From: Edaphochlamys debaryana | Lineage: Eukaryota > Chlorophyta > Chlorophyceae > Chlamydomonadales | Direction: 5' to 3' | NCBI GenBank assembly: GCA_016858145.1 | Contig: JAEHOE010000152.1 | Location: forward strand, 62,001-126,000 | Length of the DNA: 64,000 nucleotides | Shown: one piece after another, positions 22,807 through 33,363 of the stretch | Layout of the letters: every line of letters starts with the position of its first letter | Numbering within the stretch: position 1 is the stretch's first letter | Notes under the pieces: generated by a model | What the model saw: the letters and a program-made list of their open reading frames with translations, nothing else | What the model was told of the DNA's origin: nothing | The model's database searches: none | Program-made: the position numbers and the translations under genes

Positions 22807-24487
22807 GCACCCAACACTCCCCTCCGCATTCGTGACTCCGCGAAGCCGCGACAACGAGACGGCTCTACGGTTCCCGCGCTTACACAACCGGAACATCGCG
22901 ACACCGAAACCGCTAGAGGCCACGGCACCGCGAGACGTACTCCGAGGTAGCCTTAGGCACTACAGACGCTTGCTGCTGCGCAGTCGCAGTCGGCCGTCGC
23001 CGCCGGTTGCGGTTGCGCAATGAACGGCGTCCCTTCGGCCGTGCAGAGCATGTATACACGACGCTTGTAGCAGCCTAGAGTTACGCGCTCAAGCAGCGAA
23101 AACGTGCGTTTAACGAAACTGTCCAGACGTTCTCCCATCAACCGCCGACCGCATGTCCAGACGGCTGTCACGAATGCCTGCGGCACGGACGGGGTCCCTG
23201 CAGACGGAATGAGGGGGGTGGGGCCCGTCGGCGATTGCCAGCCGACGAGAGGATCCCTTTGAAAGTGGGTGGGAGGCGGCCCGGGGCCCGGGGGACGGTG
23301 GGGGAAGGATCGGGAGGCTGGGGTTAATCCTCTGGCCTGTTGGCGGAGATACCTTGCCCGCCGTGACGGGGCAGGCAGGGGCGAGCAAGCCATGCTGGGC
23401 AGCGCGTGGAGGCCAGTGGGGGCCTCCGGGGCCAGGTAAGGGTTGCGCCGCCGCACAGACAGCCCAGACCGGCCGACGCAGTAATTTCCTAGATCCCACT
23501 GCCTGCTCCTCCCATCGTCCCATCGCTGTTCTGTCCCAGCTAGAGCACGCGCAGCGATACCGTACGGCACATCAAGGCATTGCGCAACGCGGGGCACCGG
23601 TCGAGGTCTCGGGTCTCGCCCACGCACAGGGTGCTGTCGAGGGCCGAGGCGGCCGACGCTTTGTCCAACCTCCTCACTGACCCAAAGAGGGGTGGTCTCA
23701 CGGAGACAGTCCTCGGGTTTACAATGAAGGATCCTCAAAAGAATCACAGCGCTGGACGCTGCGGCCGTTCGGCCTACTCCACGGGCCTTGCCTCCTGCAA
23801 GACCTAGAACTGCGCAAAGCGCGACCATCAACCGCCTGGGGCTTGACCCCGCCCGTAACTGGGCCATAGAACCGCCCATCCCCTAAGGGTACCCCTGCCG
23901 CATCCAGCCCCCCCCCTCACGAAACAGGATATCCGCCCCTTTAAACCAGCGAGGCGCCAGGCCCTTGGCTTGCAGCTCATCGAAGATAGGCTTCCGCTCC
24001 TTCCTCAGCGCCCTGCCGAGCGCGTTGAGGTAGGGCGTCACCACCACCCCGCTCACCACCCGCACCTCCTTCGCCCTGCGCCGAAACTCAGCCCGCTGTG
24101 CTGCCGTTACCCCGACAACCACATTCCACCCCCCCTCCCCCTTCCAGCTCCGCTCGGAGACAGTAGCTATCCCGGCCTGCTGCAGCGCTGCTGCCAAGCA
24201 CTGCAGGGGCCCCAGGCCCCACCGGCCAACGCAGCAGCAACACATTGGTCAGGAAACCACCCTGCCAGCACTCGAACAAGATGCGACAAGGGCATGGACC
24301 TCACTGGTCCCCGGTCCTGGGCAGCTTGCACCCCCGCCTGCCCCTCTTCCACAAACGCTTGGCCCCAGCGTTCAGCGCTGTGACCCCAGGGGGGTCCTTC
24401 ATTGTAAACACCGAGGACTGCCCCTCTTAGCTCCCCGTTAGCTCCCGTTCGGACCCTCCCCGGCTGCTAGCTCCTAGGCCCCGTGCC
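22807..24487. other. Intergenic with probable retroelement relics
   Basis: Open minus-strand stretches exist at 23883-24245 (listed separately) and around 23530-23720 (containing FGSVRRLDKASAASALDSTL). A short sequence near 23713-23735 reappears in the opposite orientation near 24398-24420 (a shared TCCTTCATTGTAAAC core). This looks like rearranged transposon debris rather than a gene. Confidence 0.4.
23883..24245 (-). pseudogene. Probable retrotransposon ORF fragment
   Basis: The reading frame holds WNVVVGVTAAQRAEFRRRAK, VVVTPYLNALGRALRKERKP and IFDELQAKGLAPRWFKGADI. The pattern (Arg-rich helix, then a phrase meaning roughly how far a region extends, then G..P.WF.GA.I) resembles the C-terminal part of nucleic-acid-binding ORFs in algal non-LTR retrotransposons. 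It lacks an obvious start and sits in repeat-rich DNA. The family assignment is by resemblance only. Confidence 0.35.
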
Positions 24488-27400
24488 CTACCTCCTCCGG
24501 CGCCCCCGCCTCCGCCTCTGCCCGTGTCTCCCCTTGCTCCCCTGCTTCACAGAGGACTCACGCCCCAGCTCCTCCCGCCCTTCCGTGCCTTCCTCCTCCG
24601 CCCCACGCTCAGCCCGACCGCCCTTGCCACGCGACCGGCCAGCCGAGGCCGCCTCAGCACCCGCCACACCAAGTCCTGCAGTGCCCGGGCGAGAACCGCC
24701 CTCGGCCCCGGGTGCAGTGAGCCAGGGCACGTGCGAGGGCGGCAGGCCCGCGGCCCGCAGCGCCTCCAAGCCGCGGGCGAGGCCGGGGCGGCTGCAGTTG
24801 GCCCAGACTGGGAACGCATCATACTCCTGGGGGCAGGGAAGGGAGGGGTGGGACGGGGTAGGGGGAAGTAAGGGCAGGAAGCAGGGCGAAAGCGGGCGGG
24901 CTGCGGCGTGGCGCCACAGGACCGGGTGGCATGGGTTGGTGCCAGCCGCGCCCCAAGCCGCTTGGGCTGGGTCCTTTCGCAGTCCGGTACGCCACCACTG
25001 CCACCTTCTTCTGTCGCACCCTTCCCCTACCAACCCCTACGCACCGCCCACTCACCGGTACCCCCTTGCCGAGCTCGTAGGGGCAGTGCCCGCGCGCCCC
25101 CTTGGCCGCCCCCGGCTCAAAACTGAGCACGTTGAGCGCCCACACGCGGTCGCACACCGCCTCCGCAAAGCCCTTCTTGTCCCCATAGTACCTGATGGGG
25201 GCGTTGTAGGGAAGAGGCGGAGGGGGGAGAGGGAGGCTTGGAGCCTGTCCCCGAAGGCCCCATGCCAAATGCGGGGAGCAGCAGGGGCTCCCAGGTTGGC
25301 ACACCCTGACACTGCAATCCCGGGAACAAGGAACAGGCATGCACAAGCCTCGCTGGGGTGCCTTTCCTTGCCCACGGCCGGCCCTGCCCCCTCGGTTGCT
25401 CGGCGGCCTCGCCGGCCCTCCCCGGCCGCCGCCGGACCCCACTCAGCCCCAGGCCCCAAGCCCGAAGTTCAGCAACACCTCCAGCAGCCGCCGACCCCAC
25501 CCCTCCCGTGACCCACGCCCCTGCTCCCCACCCCACGCACCGCATGTCCAGTGTGGTGGAGCCCACCGCCATCTGCCGGTTCCAGCACGCCTCGGCGCCC
25601 GCGGGCGAGTGCGTGCTGCCGCCCGAAAAGCCCTCGTCCTGCTTGCCCACGATGTGCAGCTTGCCCACCTGGGGCCAAGGAGGACATTGCGCAGCCGGAA
25701 GGGGGCAGGGGATATGGTGGCTACCGGGGGTGATAGAGCCGCCGTCATTTCGAGGTTTTGTGCGAGGAGACGTGAGGGCGGGGGGTGGGAGGCGCTGTGA
25801 CACCGACTTTCCGTTACGCCAGCGCTAAACGCCTTTCCGTGCCATGGCCGCGTGCGAGGCCATCCGTTCTGGGTCCGCGTCAGCCCGCACACCGCCAGCG
25901 CAGGGCCAGGGGCGAACTGAGTGGCACAAGCTCCAGTGGTCGCTCAGCTGATGGGCCGGGGCGCCAGTACTGCCTGCCCAATCGCGTGGGCAAAGTAGGA
26001 GTCCACCTCCTCCCGGCTGGGCCGCCCGAAGAGGCTGCGCCCCACGGGCAGACCGGACGCGGCTTGGGCTTTGGCCAGGGCCGGGGCGGCGGGCAGCGGC
26101 GACACGGCACTCGTTGACGCCGCATGCAGTGGTCGTGCCAGCTCGGCAGGCGGCCGGGGCGCGTTGAGCACAGCCCACGAGGCGCCGCCCGTTGCACGCG
26201 CTGAGCAGGGAGACGGAGTGGCGCAGGTGCTCATGGTTGCGGACAGGTAGCGCAGGGACTAGGACTGTGCAAGGGGACCGAGCACTGCCGAGTAACTGAG
26301 AGCAGAGTATCCTTGGTATGTTGTGAGCGCTTGGGTTGTGAGTGTATGGCGAGAGCGGCGGGCCGGCTCATGAAGGCACCCAGTGGCCCTCTTCTATAGC
26401 GCCCATCGCACCCAGGGACCCACTACACCCACTAGCGACCGCACGGGCGACAGCACTAACGCACCGCTAGCGTCATACGGCCCCGCGCTGCAGCGGGAGG
26501 TCGCTCGTAAGAGAAGTCGCCTGACTGCGGCCTGGCTGTCGCCGTCCCGGTCCCGGCTGTCGCGAGTTCCCACTGTCTAGGTAGCCCAGATGGCGGCTGC
26601 CTCACGGCTACGCTACGCACCCACCCCCGCCGCTTCCGCCGCCTCGCACGCCGCCAGCGCTTGCCCTGCCGCCCCCGCCCAGGCCCGTGCCCGCACCCAC
26701 CATCCACCCCGCCGCCCCGCCCAGGCCCGTGCCCGCACCCACCATCCAGCCCGCCGCCCAGGCCCGCATGCTGACTTCGAAGTCGCTGGTGATGCCGCAG
26801 TCCCCCCGGAGGCTCCAGCCCTCCTCCAGGCCGCCCAGGGACCAGAAGGCAGAGGCACGGAAGGCCATGGGCGCTGGGAGGGAAGGGAGGCAGGGAGGGA
26901 GGGAGGTGGGCGAGGGAGGAGAAGGCATGGGTTGGGTGCACACGTGGCAAGGACGTGCTGATATGCCGTACACGTGTCTGGCACCTAGGGTTTCCCGCCC
27001 GTCGTGTGCCCTGCAACACCTACCGAAGTCCACCAGCTGTTAGGGGGCGAGAGGAGATGAAGGAGCGGGTAGGGGCGGGGGCACAATGAGATGGTGCGGA
27101 AGCGAAGGGTTTGACAGCCCCCGCTCCCTGCCTTGTTCGAGCCTGCCTGTTCCGCCCCTGCCCCCTGCGCCCTCGCTTCGCCCAAACCCCGCCACCCTCT
27201 TGCCTGCGCAAAGGTCCATGCAATGCCCTTTGGCGCTGCCCGCACGTCCGGCTGCCACTCGGGCTTGGACCTCCGGTTGTTGAACTCCCTAAAGCGACAG
27301 TGGCGGCGGCAACGACAGCGTTGCTTGAGTACGCGGCCACGCCCCCGCAGAGGGCTGTAGAACGGAGGCTACCTTGCCTGCCCGCCGGCCGCCCGGCCCC

Positions 27401-28790
27401 ACCTTATACCCCCTCCCCACCCTCCACCCTCCAGCCCCCAACCCCCGCGCCGCACCTATGCCTGCACAGGCGGTAGTCGTTAAGCCCCACCACCCCCAGC
27501 CGGGGGTAGGCGCGGAAGAGCGCGGCCAGGTCCGTGAGCCAGCGGGGGTTGATGGGGGGCAGCTGGTCGTCCTGGGGGCGGGTGATGGAGGACGGGTGGT
27601 GGGGTCGGCAGTCGGTAGGGACCGAGGGCCGGGGTGGCCGGGTTGGGCACACGCCCAGACGAGCTGCGACCAGCCGGCATGCCGCTCCACCACCTTCACC
27701 CCCACCCCAACACACGGGGACACACCCGCGCCCGCTCGCCTGCCAGATGACCAGGATGTCCCCCCGGGCCATGCGCGCCGCCCGGTTGTACCCCCGCGCT
27801 TCGTGCAGGTTGTGGGAGAAGACGGGGACCACGAATCCGGGGCGACAGGCGGCGGCGGCGGCCCAGGCAGCGGCCTCGTCTGCAGCGGGGGTGGCGCGAG
27901 GGGCGGAATGAGGCAAGGCGTTGTCGCAGGGGCGCAGAGGCAAGGGTTTGAGCCCTTCACCCATCCACCACCACCCCGTGCATGCCCATAGACGCATGCC
28001 CCCACCCTTGACCCCGTGCCCCCATCCCCCGGCCCCACCCCGCAGTCCACCGCACGCACACGCCGCCGCTCACGTGGGTTGTCCACGTTCACCACCAGCT
28101 CGCAGGCCACCCCCGTCTCCACGCACGCCTCCTCCAAGTCGTCCACCAGGGGCCCGATCTTGCGCGGCCGCCGGAAGTAGTTGAGCAGCACCGACACCAG
28201 GGGGCGGCGGGGGGCCAGGCCGGGGCCCACGCGGGAAGACAGACAGGCGCGGGCCAGCGCTGAGGCCGCCTCGGGGCTGCTTAGGGCGAGGGCGGGGGTG
28301 AGCCGATGGGCGCGAGGTTGAGGGCGAGGGTTCGATGTGGGGGAGGGGGAGGGCAAGGGCGAGGCGAGGCGCGGGGCAGCTGGAGGGCCTCGTCGAAGTG
28401 CGGGAAGTGTGGGACGGACACCAACTCGGCGCCGACAGGTCGGCGTCTCCTCCCGAAAGCGCGGCCCTCGCACCTGCCTCCCGTCTTCTTCCTTATTGCA
28501 CCCGCTTCTTCCAGGAGCTGCGCTAGCCTGGTGGTGTTGCCCTGGAGCGCTGCTGACACTGTCTCTCCTCCCGCCAAAACGGCCCCCAGTTCAAGGTCGA
28601 CACCCGCGTCCAGCTGTGCGGCCACCGCGGATAAGGAGCTCACGACCGTCACGGCCTGAACTATTTGAGGGTAAAGCGCGTGGTTTGCGATGTCCCTAAG
28701 CAGCGGTCGGCAGGGCTCAAGCGTGTGTTTTTCCGCGACCGCAAGCGTGATGAGGACGAAAGAAAACTGGGTCGCTAAGAGCCTGAGCAT
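24488..28790 (-). CDS. GT2-like glycosyltransferase, membrane-anchored
   Basis: Ten exons join in phase: 28790-28474, 28276-28074, 27879-27740, 27571-27456, 27288-27204, 27036-27024, 26873-26743, 25668-25541, 25191-25056 and 24826-24488. They total 1608 nt, 535 residues. An N-terminal hydrophobic stretch (LLATQFSFVLITLAVA) suggests a signal anchor, so the enzyme probably works in the Golgi or ER lumen. GT-A fold features are a first strand RPLVSVLLNYFRRP, GYNRAARMARGDILVIWQ, the metal/nucleotide motif DDQLPP from residue 221, and the acceptor-side motif MAFRASAFWSLGGLEEGW followed by DFEVSMRAWAAG. Donor and acceptor are unknown. Two donors read GC (27739 and 27203), and exon 6 has only 13 nt. 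The intron 26742-25669 carries a dispersed repeat copy. A GTGAGT donor at about 24561 means the last exon may end there instead of at 24488. Confidence 0.75.
25803..26610. mobile_element. Dispersed repeat, copy 2, inside a glycosyltransferase intron
   Basis: This is the second copy of the repeat at 21998-22806. It lies wholly within the intron 26742-25669, between in-phase exons, so the host gene appears to tolerate it. Copy-specific changes include GTTCTGGG versus CACTCTGGG near the start and TATAGCG versus TGTAGCG near the end. Confidence 0.7.
26678..26768. repeat. 45-bp tandem repeat at an exon-intron border
   Basis: Two near-perfect units with the core GCCCGCACCCACCATCCA straddle the donor after the exon ending at 26743, so the donor-like sequence itself is duplicated inside the intron. 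Confidence 0.75.
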
Positions 28791-31700
28791 GATGTATGGC
28801 GCTGAGCGCGAACGACAGCGGTCTACGCGAGACTATCAGCGCGGACATCCCCGAGCAAGAGAGAATGGTGATGGTGCGCTAACAGGAGGTCGGCGACAGG
28901 GCCCAGGCGTTTGTGTAAGGGTGGTCGACAAAGTCGAGAGCTTTGTCGTGGGTTTGGGTGAGCGAGCGGGAGCGGTGAGTTTAACTGGGTGCCGGCAGCG
29001 GCGGGCGGCTGTGTGTGGGTTCCCTCGACGCATGGGCGGCTTGCAAAGCCTCGCCCTGGATTTCACCCCCGCAGGCCCCGCCCCCTTTCCAGGGGGGGGG
29101 GCAGGAAGTGTAAAAATATACACCAGGTTTCAAGAAAAAAGTTATGAGCCCTCAAAGTTGGGGGGGGGAGGGGGGGGGAGGGGGGGGGAGGGGGGGGAAG
29201 GGGGGTCCCGAACTTTTGTACAGCTCCCGTCCGAACTTTTGTCACAGTGGTCTGACGTAGCCCAAGGGCCCTGTCCTTGCGTTAAAGCGTGGTATCAAGC
29301 AGAGGCTGAACCGTGGGTGTGCCTGAGCACCACAGACCACAGGGATGGTGGTCGAAGGGTGGCTGCGGGTGCCACACGTCGGCATGTCCGCGCGTGGGAC
29401 ACGTCACGACCGGCACTGCCAGTCTGCCACCGCTGCTAGGCGTCCGGGTGTACCATTATAACCGTAGCTCGTCATATAGGAGGCCTAGGGCATGAATAGC
29501 GCGGATGCAAGGTACCGGAGAGTGGGCCATGGACGCGGAGTTGGTCAATGGACAGGACCCAAGCCTCATCGACGCTTCCGGTTCATGCGCAAGGCAGTAG
29601 CGCACACGAAGCGCAGCCTACTGGCACAATAGTCGAGGGAAATGGGTTACATTATGGCCATGTACGGCAGTGTGTGCAGTGTACGGCAAGAGGGGGGGTG
29701 GGGGGGTCGGGGGGGTCGGAACTTTTGTGGGGTGGTGTATGGAACTAATGTTTTTACCCCCCCCCCCCCCTGCCCTTTCCTACACAAAGCACTAACCCTG
29801 TGCTTCACGCCAGGACCTGATAGTCGTTGGAGTCTAAAAGCCTTCGCGGGCTCGGGGGCACACGGGCACTCGGCAGGGGACGGCAGGGGCGCAGCCGCGC
29901 AGGGCACCTTCGATGAGCCTTCACGAACGCACGCGGATGCTGGGAGCCTGAGAGCTGAGACAGGCCTTGCAACTGTGTCTTGACAAGCACGTCAAGCAGT
30001 CAACTCGTAACATGGGGAGAGTTGCGTACCACTGAACCAGTAGTGTCATAACTATTCTCAAAGCCATGAACCGGCATGGACTACGCACCACGGTGCCAGC
30101 AGGGGCCCCAGTTCTTAGAAGCCCATGCCAACATCCGCAACCCCCCAGTCAAGACTGCAGCAGCGAGCCCCGCCAGCGTCACGTGCCCATGCGATGCCGA
30201 GATAGTCCGATGGGGCGTCCTGCGAGGTCCTATGCGGTGTCCGGGTGTACCGCCTGGTACCGTCCCGGCGCAGCGCTGTAACAGCGCGGTATGTCAAACC
30301 CTTGCGCATCCAACCGCTTGCGGCACCACCGCAAATACAGCATTTCCATTAACAACGTTGCGGCCCAGACAGACTAGACCTGGTGCTCCGTAGCTTCGAT
30401 GATCCGTAGACGCCCCTTCGCCCGCGAACCGCTCCGACACCGTCAGCGTCCGCCCGTACATCGGCTGGCGGGTGTACCTCCGCTGCGGTACAGCGTCCCA
30501 CCTTGGTCACGTACAACTGTCCCCTCGAAACAGAAGCCGGTACCGGTACCAAGCTTGGTGCAACCGCAGCGGGTGCAACAGCTGCCAGACCGAGGCTGGC
30601 GGCTTGCAGAGCAGAAGTGCTGCCCGCTCCGAAACGCCCCGGCGTCCTCTCGTACATCCTACTACCGGCACCACCGGCATGCGGTACAACGGTCCTGTCC
30701 CCCGCCGCCGGTTCCACTCCACTGACGGTGACGTCTCGGCACAGATGGAAAGCCACCACCTGAGGACCAAAGGGGCAACCGGGCGGGACCGGGAATGGGT
30801 AAATGGTTCAAGCCGCTATCCGCACCAAGCGGTACCCCGCACACGTCCCTCCGGGAGCCGCGCACGCGCCAAGTCTCTCAGGAACCCCAGAGCTGTAGCC
30901 CTCGCCTGGAGGACCGCACCTGCTGCGCAAGCCCGCTGTGGCGTCCGCGTGCCACGGGCAGCTCCAGGGAAGGAGGGTACCAGTCGGGTATTGGGGGGCG
31001 CTGGGTGGCTCTGCTTTGCCGCCCCGCCCTCCGCAGCGCAGCAAGGCACGGGGGATCACGGCCACCCGGGTCCTGGCCTGGGAAACCAGGACACGAAGCA
31101 CAGGGTTACAACAACAGTATGGGCTCGGTGGGAAACGGGCGAGGCCAGAAGCGCAGGCCTCTGAGCCCCGACCGCACAGCAATGGGGCCCCTGCAGCCAA
31201 GCCCTGAGGGCGTCGCCCGTCCACAGTCCCTAGCATGGCAGCATCCCGATCCCGTCTCACCGGTGCCTGGAGCTACCTCGTCTCTTCAGCCCCCGGCTGC
31301 CCACGGCCCCGCGACAGAGCCAAGTGTGGGCAGAGCCACATGGGCCCTGTGGAGTCGTCCCTCCAGGCCGCAACGGCTCCGCGCTTCGCTCCAGCAGCTC
31401 CGACGCTTCCGCATACCGCCACCAGCCCCTGAGCGCATGGCCCCGCGTCCCAGGGCGCCCCGTGCTGTGGCGGCTGACGGCCAGCGGCCCCGGCTGTGGC
31501 CCGAGGATGGCTAGCAGTTGCCTGTCCGCGGCTGGGGTGAGCTTCGTGCCGCGGCCTCGGCCGCCCGGGTGGACCCACGCACGGGCTCATGCATTCGGCA
31601 GCCCGGCGCTCGGCGGGGCTGTGGACTGCTACGTGCTTCAAACGCCCGCATGTCAGGGACACAGGTCCCCCGTACGGTATCAGGCGCCAGGGCGCATGGA

Positions 31701-32024
31701 GCGCCCCGCCTGCGCCAGGCGTGCGCCACTGATGCTGCCGGCTCCCGCCCTCATGACACGGCGCAGCACCCCGTGCAGCCCCGCCCGTCCCCCTCCCCGG
31801 GTGCAGGGGTCGATCCGCCCAGTCCGGGCAGGCCCCGCTGTCGAACAACCCTGCGCGTGGCACGGAGGAAAGGGGAGAGTTATGCGTCGCCCAAAGGTGG
31901 GGGCTTGGTCCATAACGCGGCCGTGTGATCAGGTGTGAAGTCAGCAGGTGGCCGCCCCCGCACAGCACACCAATCACGCGAGGCGATGGGCGCCCGAAGC
32001 GCTGGTTCAGGCCGCCCCTCGCTG
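28791..32024. other. 3.2 kb without a clear gene
   Basis: It contains G-runs (29161-29206), three copies of a GGAACTTTTGT/CGAACTTTTGT motif (about 29211, 29231 and 29718) and a C-homopolymer near 29757-29770. Sequence from 30.4 to 31.9 kb is open in several frames on both strands, but without family motifs or consistent splice phases. No call is made. Confidence 0.35.
29160..29206. repeat. (GGGGGGGGA)n tract
   Basis: Runs of eight or nine G are separated by single A or AA. The tract is flanked on the 3' side by two CGAACTTTTGT motifs. Confidence 0.85.
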
Positions 32025-32896
32025 TCACTTGCCCCGCGCCCCGCAGGCTCGCCTGTTCCATCTGACCACCACCGCGGTTAGCTGGGCGGCGGGCAGGCGG
32101 CCGGTGGGGTCGCCGCCGCACTCGAGGAGCACGGGCAGGAGCTGGGCGGGGAGGGGGGGCGGAAGGCGGTGGGAGAGGTCACGTGGGGAGAGGAGGGCAA
32201 GGGGGAACGGGTACGTGTCGGGCCAGCCTTCAAGGCGCTGGTTTGCCCCAACAGATTATCTTACAGCGGAGGACCCTGGCGGTTGATCCCACCGGGCAGG
32301 AGCCTGCCGGTTCGCCCCGCCGGGGTGGAGCCTGGCAGCTGGTGCTCACCTCGTCCAGGCTGGGCGGTGTGCCCCCGTTGAGGTCCGTCAGCAGAGCGGC
32401 CACCTCGCTCGGCTCCACGAGGCGGTGCGGGTCAGACAGGGCGCCGGAGGCGGGGCCTGCCGGTACCAGGGCCCCGGCCGGCTGAGCGGGGGGCAGGGCC
32501 AGGGGCTGTGCGGGGGTAGAGGGGAAGAGGGAGGTTAGGTGAGGGGTCGATGGCATCTGTGCGCAGCGATGCTCCCCCAGCCTGCGGTGCTTGGGCTTCC
32601 TCACCTGCCCGGCCAACAGCGCAGCAGCCTGGGCCTCCTCTCGCTGTTGTACGCGCTGCTTGTATCGCTGCCTTCTCGCTTTGGCCTCCGTCTTCTCTTG
32701 GTCTTGCCGCGCTAGCACCGCGACTTTCCGCTCCCGCGCGCGTTCCACCGCGCCGAAGATGCCACCTACACTCAGATCCACGTGTCAGCGCACGGACACC
32801 AGGTATGGCCACTGCTGAGCACGGGCGCGCACCATCCATGCGTGAACCATAGTCAACACCGAGCTCCGGACCGCGTGGAGCTTGACTGTAAGCCAT
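32025..32896 (-). CDS. Small protein with degenerate EF-hand-like region
   Basis: Four exons join: 32896-32833, 32765-32605, 32505-32350 and 32141-32025 (TGA). They total 498 nt, 165 residues. After a short start (MAYSQAPRGPELGVDYGSRM) comes a long charged helix (GIFGAVERARERKVAVLARQ, then RRQRYKQRVQQREEAQAA). The C-terminal half reads SEVAALLTDLNGGTPPSLDE, LLPVLLECGGDPTGRLPAAQ and LTAVVVRWN. The spacing helix, NGG.PP.. E, helix, D.TGRL...L, helix, W resembles the paired helix-loop-helix of EF-hand proteins, but the loops lack a full set of acidic ligands, so calcium binding is doubtful. The helical N-terminus plus helix-loop-helix is reminiscent of cytoskeletal or axonemal proteins. That is a guess. 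Confidence 0.65.
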
Positions 32897-33363
32897 GGCT
32901 GTAGTGGTAGTAAGGCTGGAGTGCGAGTAGGCATTGGTATAGGTTGAAAGGGAGCCTACTGCGACGGGGCCGCACCGCCGGACCGCCGGATGGCACGGTT
33001 CTCCCATCCACGCCCATCTCGCAAATCCCCACCGCCCCGCGCTCATCACGACTTCACGGTACGCCACGTACAGCAATCTTACATCCCCTCCTTTGGCGCA
33101 TCTTCCTTGCGAGCTCGACTCCTTGATTGTCCCCTTGCATTTTGCATCGACTACCCCCGCATTCCGCTCTCGTCGTGCCAGTCTTCCCCTCTTTTTCCGC
33201 GCAGCCCCGTGCACCCTCCTCTTAGGCATCCGATCTTCACATGCAACGCACCCCTACCCACACCACCCTTCCGCTCTCCTGCGCCCTCCACAATGCTTTC
33301 GACGCCCGACCAGGCGACCAAGCTCTCCACCCGCTTTCGCTTTCTGTAGCTCCGCTGCGGCCC

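Noticed and set aside
22953..23879. 308-codon minus-strand ORF
   Set aside because: Its composition shifts along its length, it has no motifs, and a different frame of the same DNA carries the better-looking relic sequence. Treated as repeat debris.
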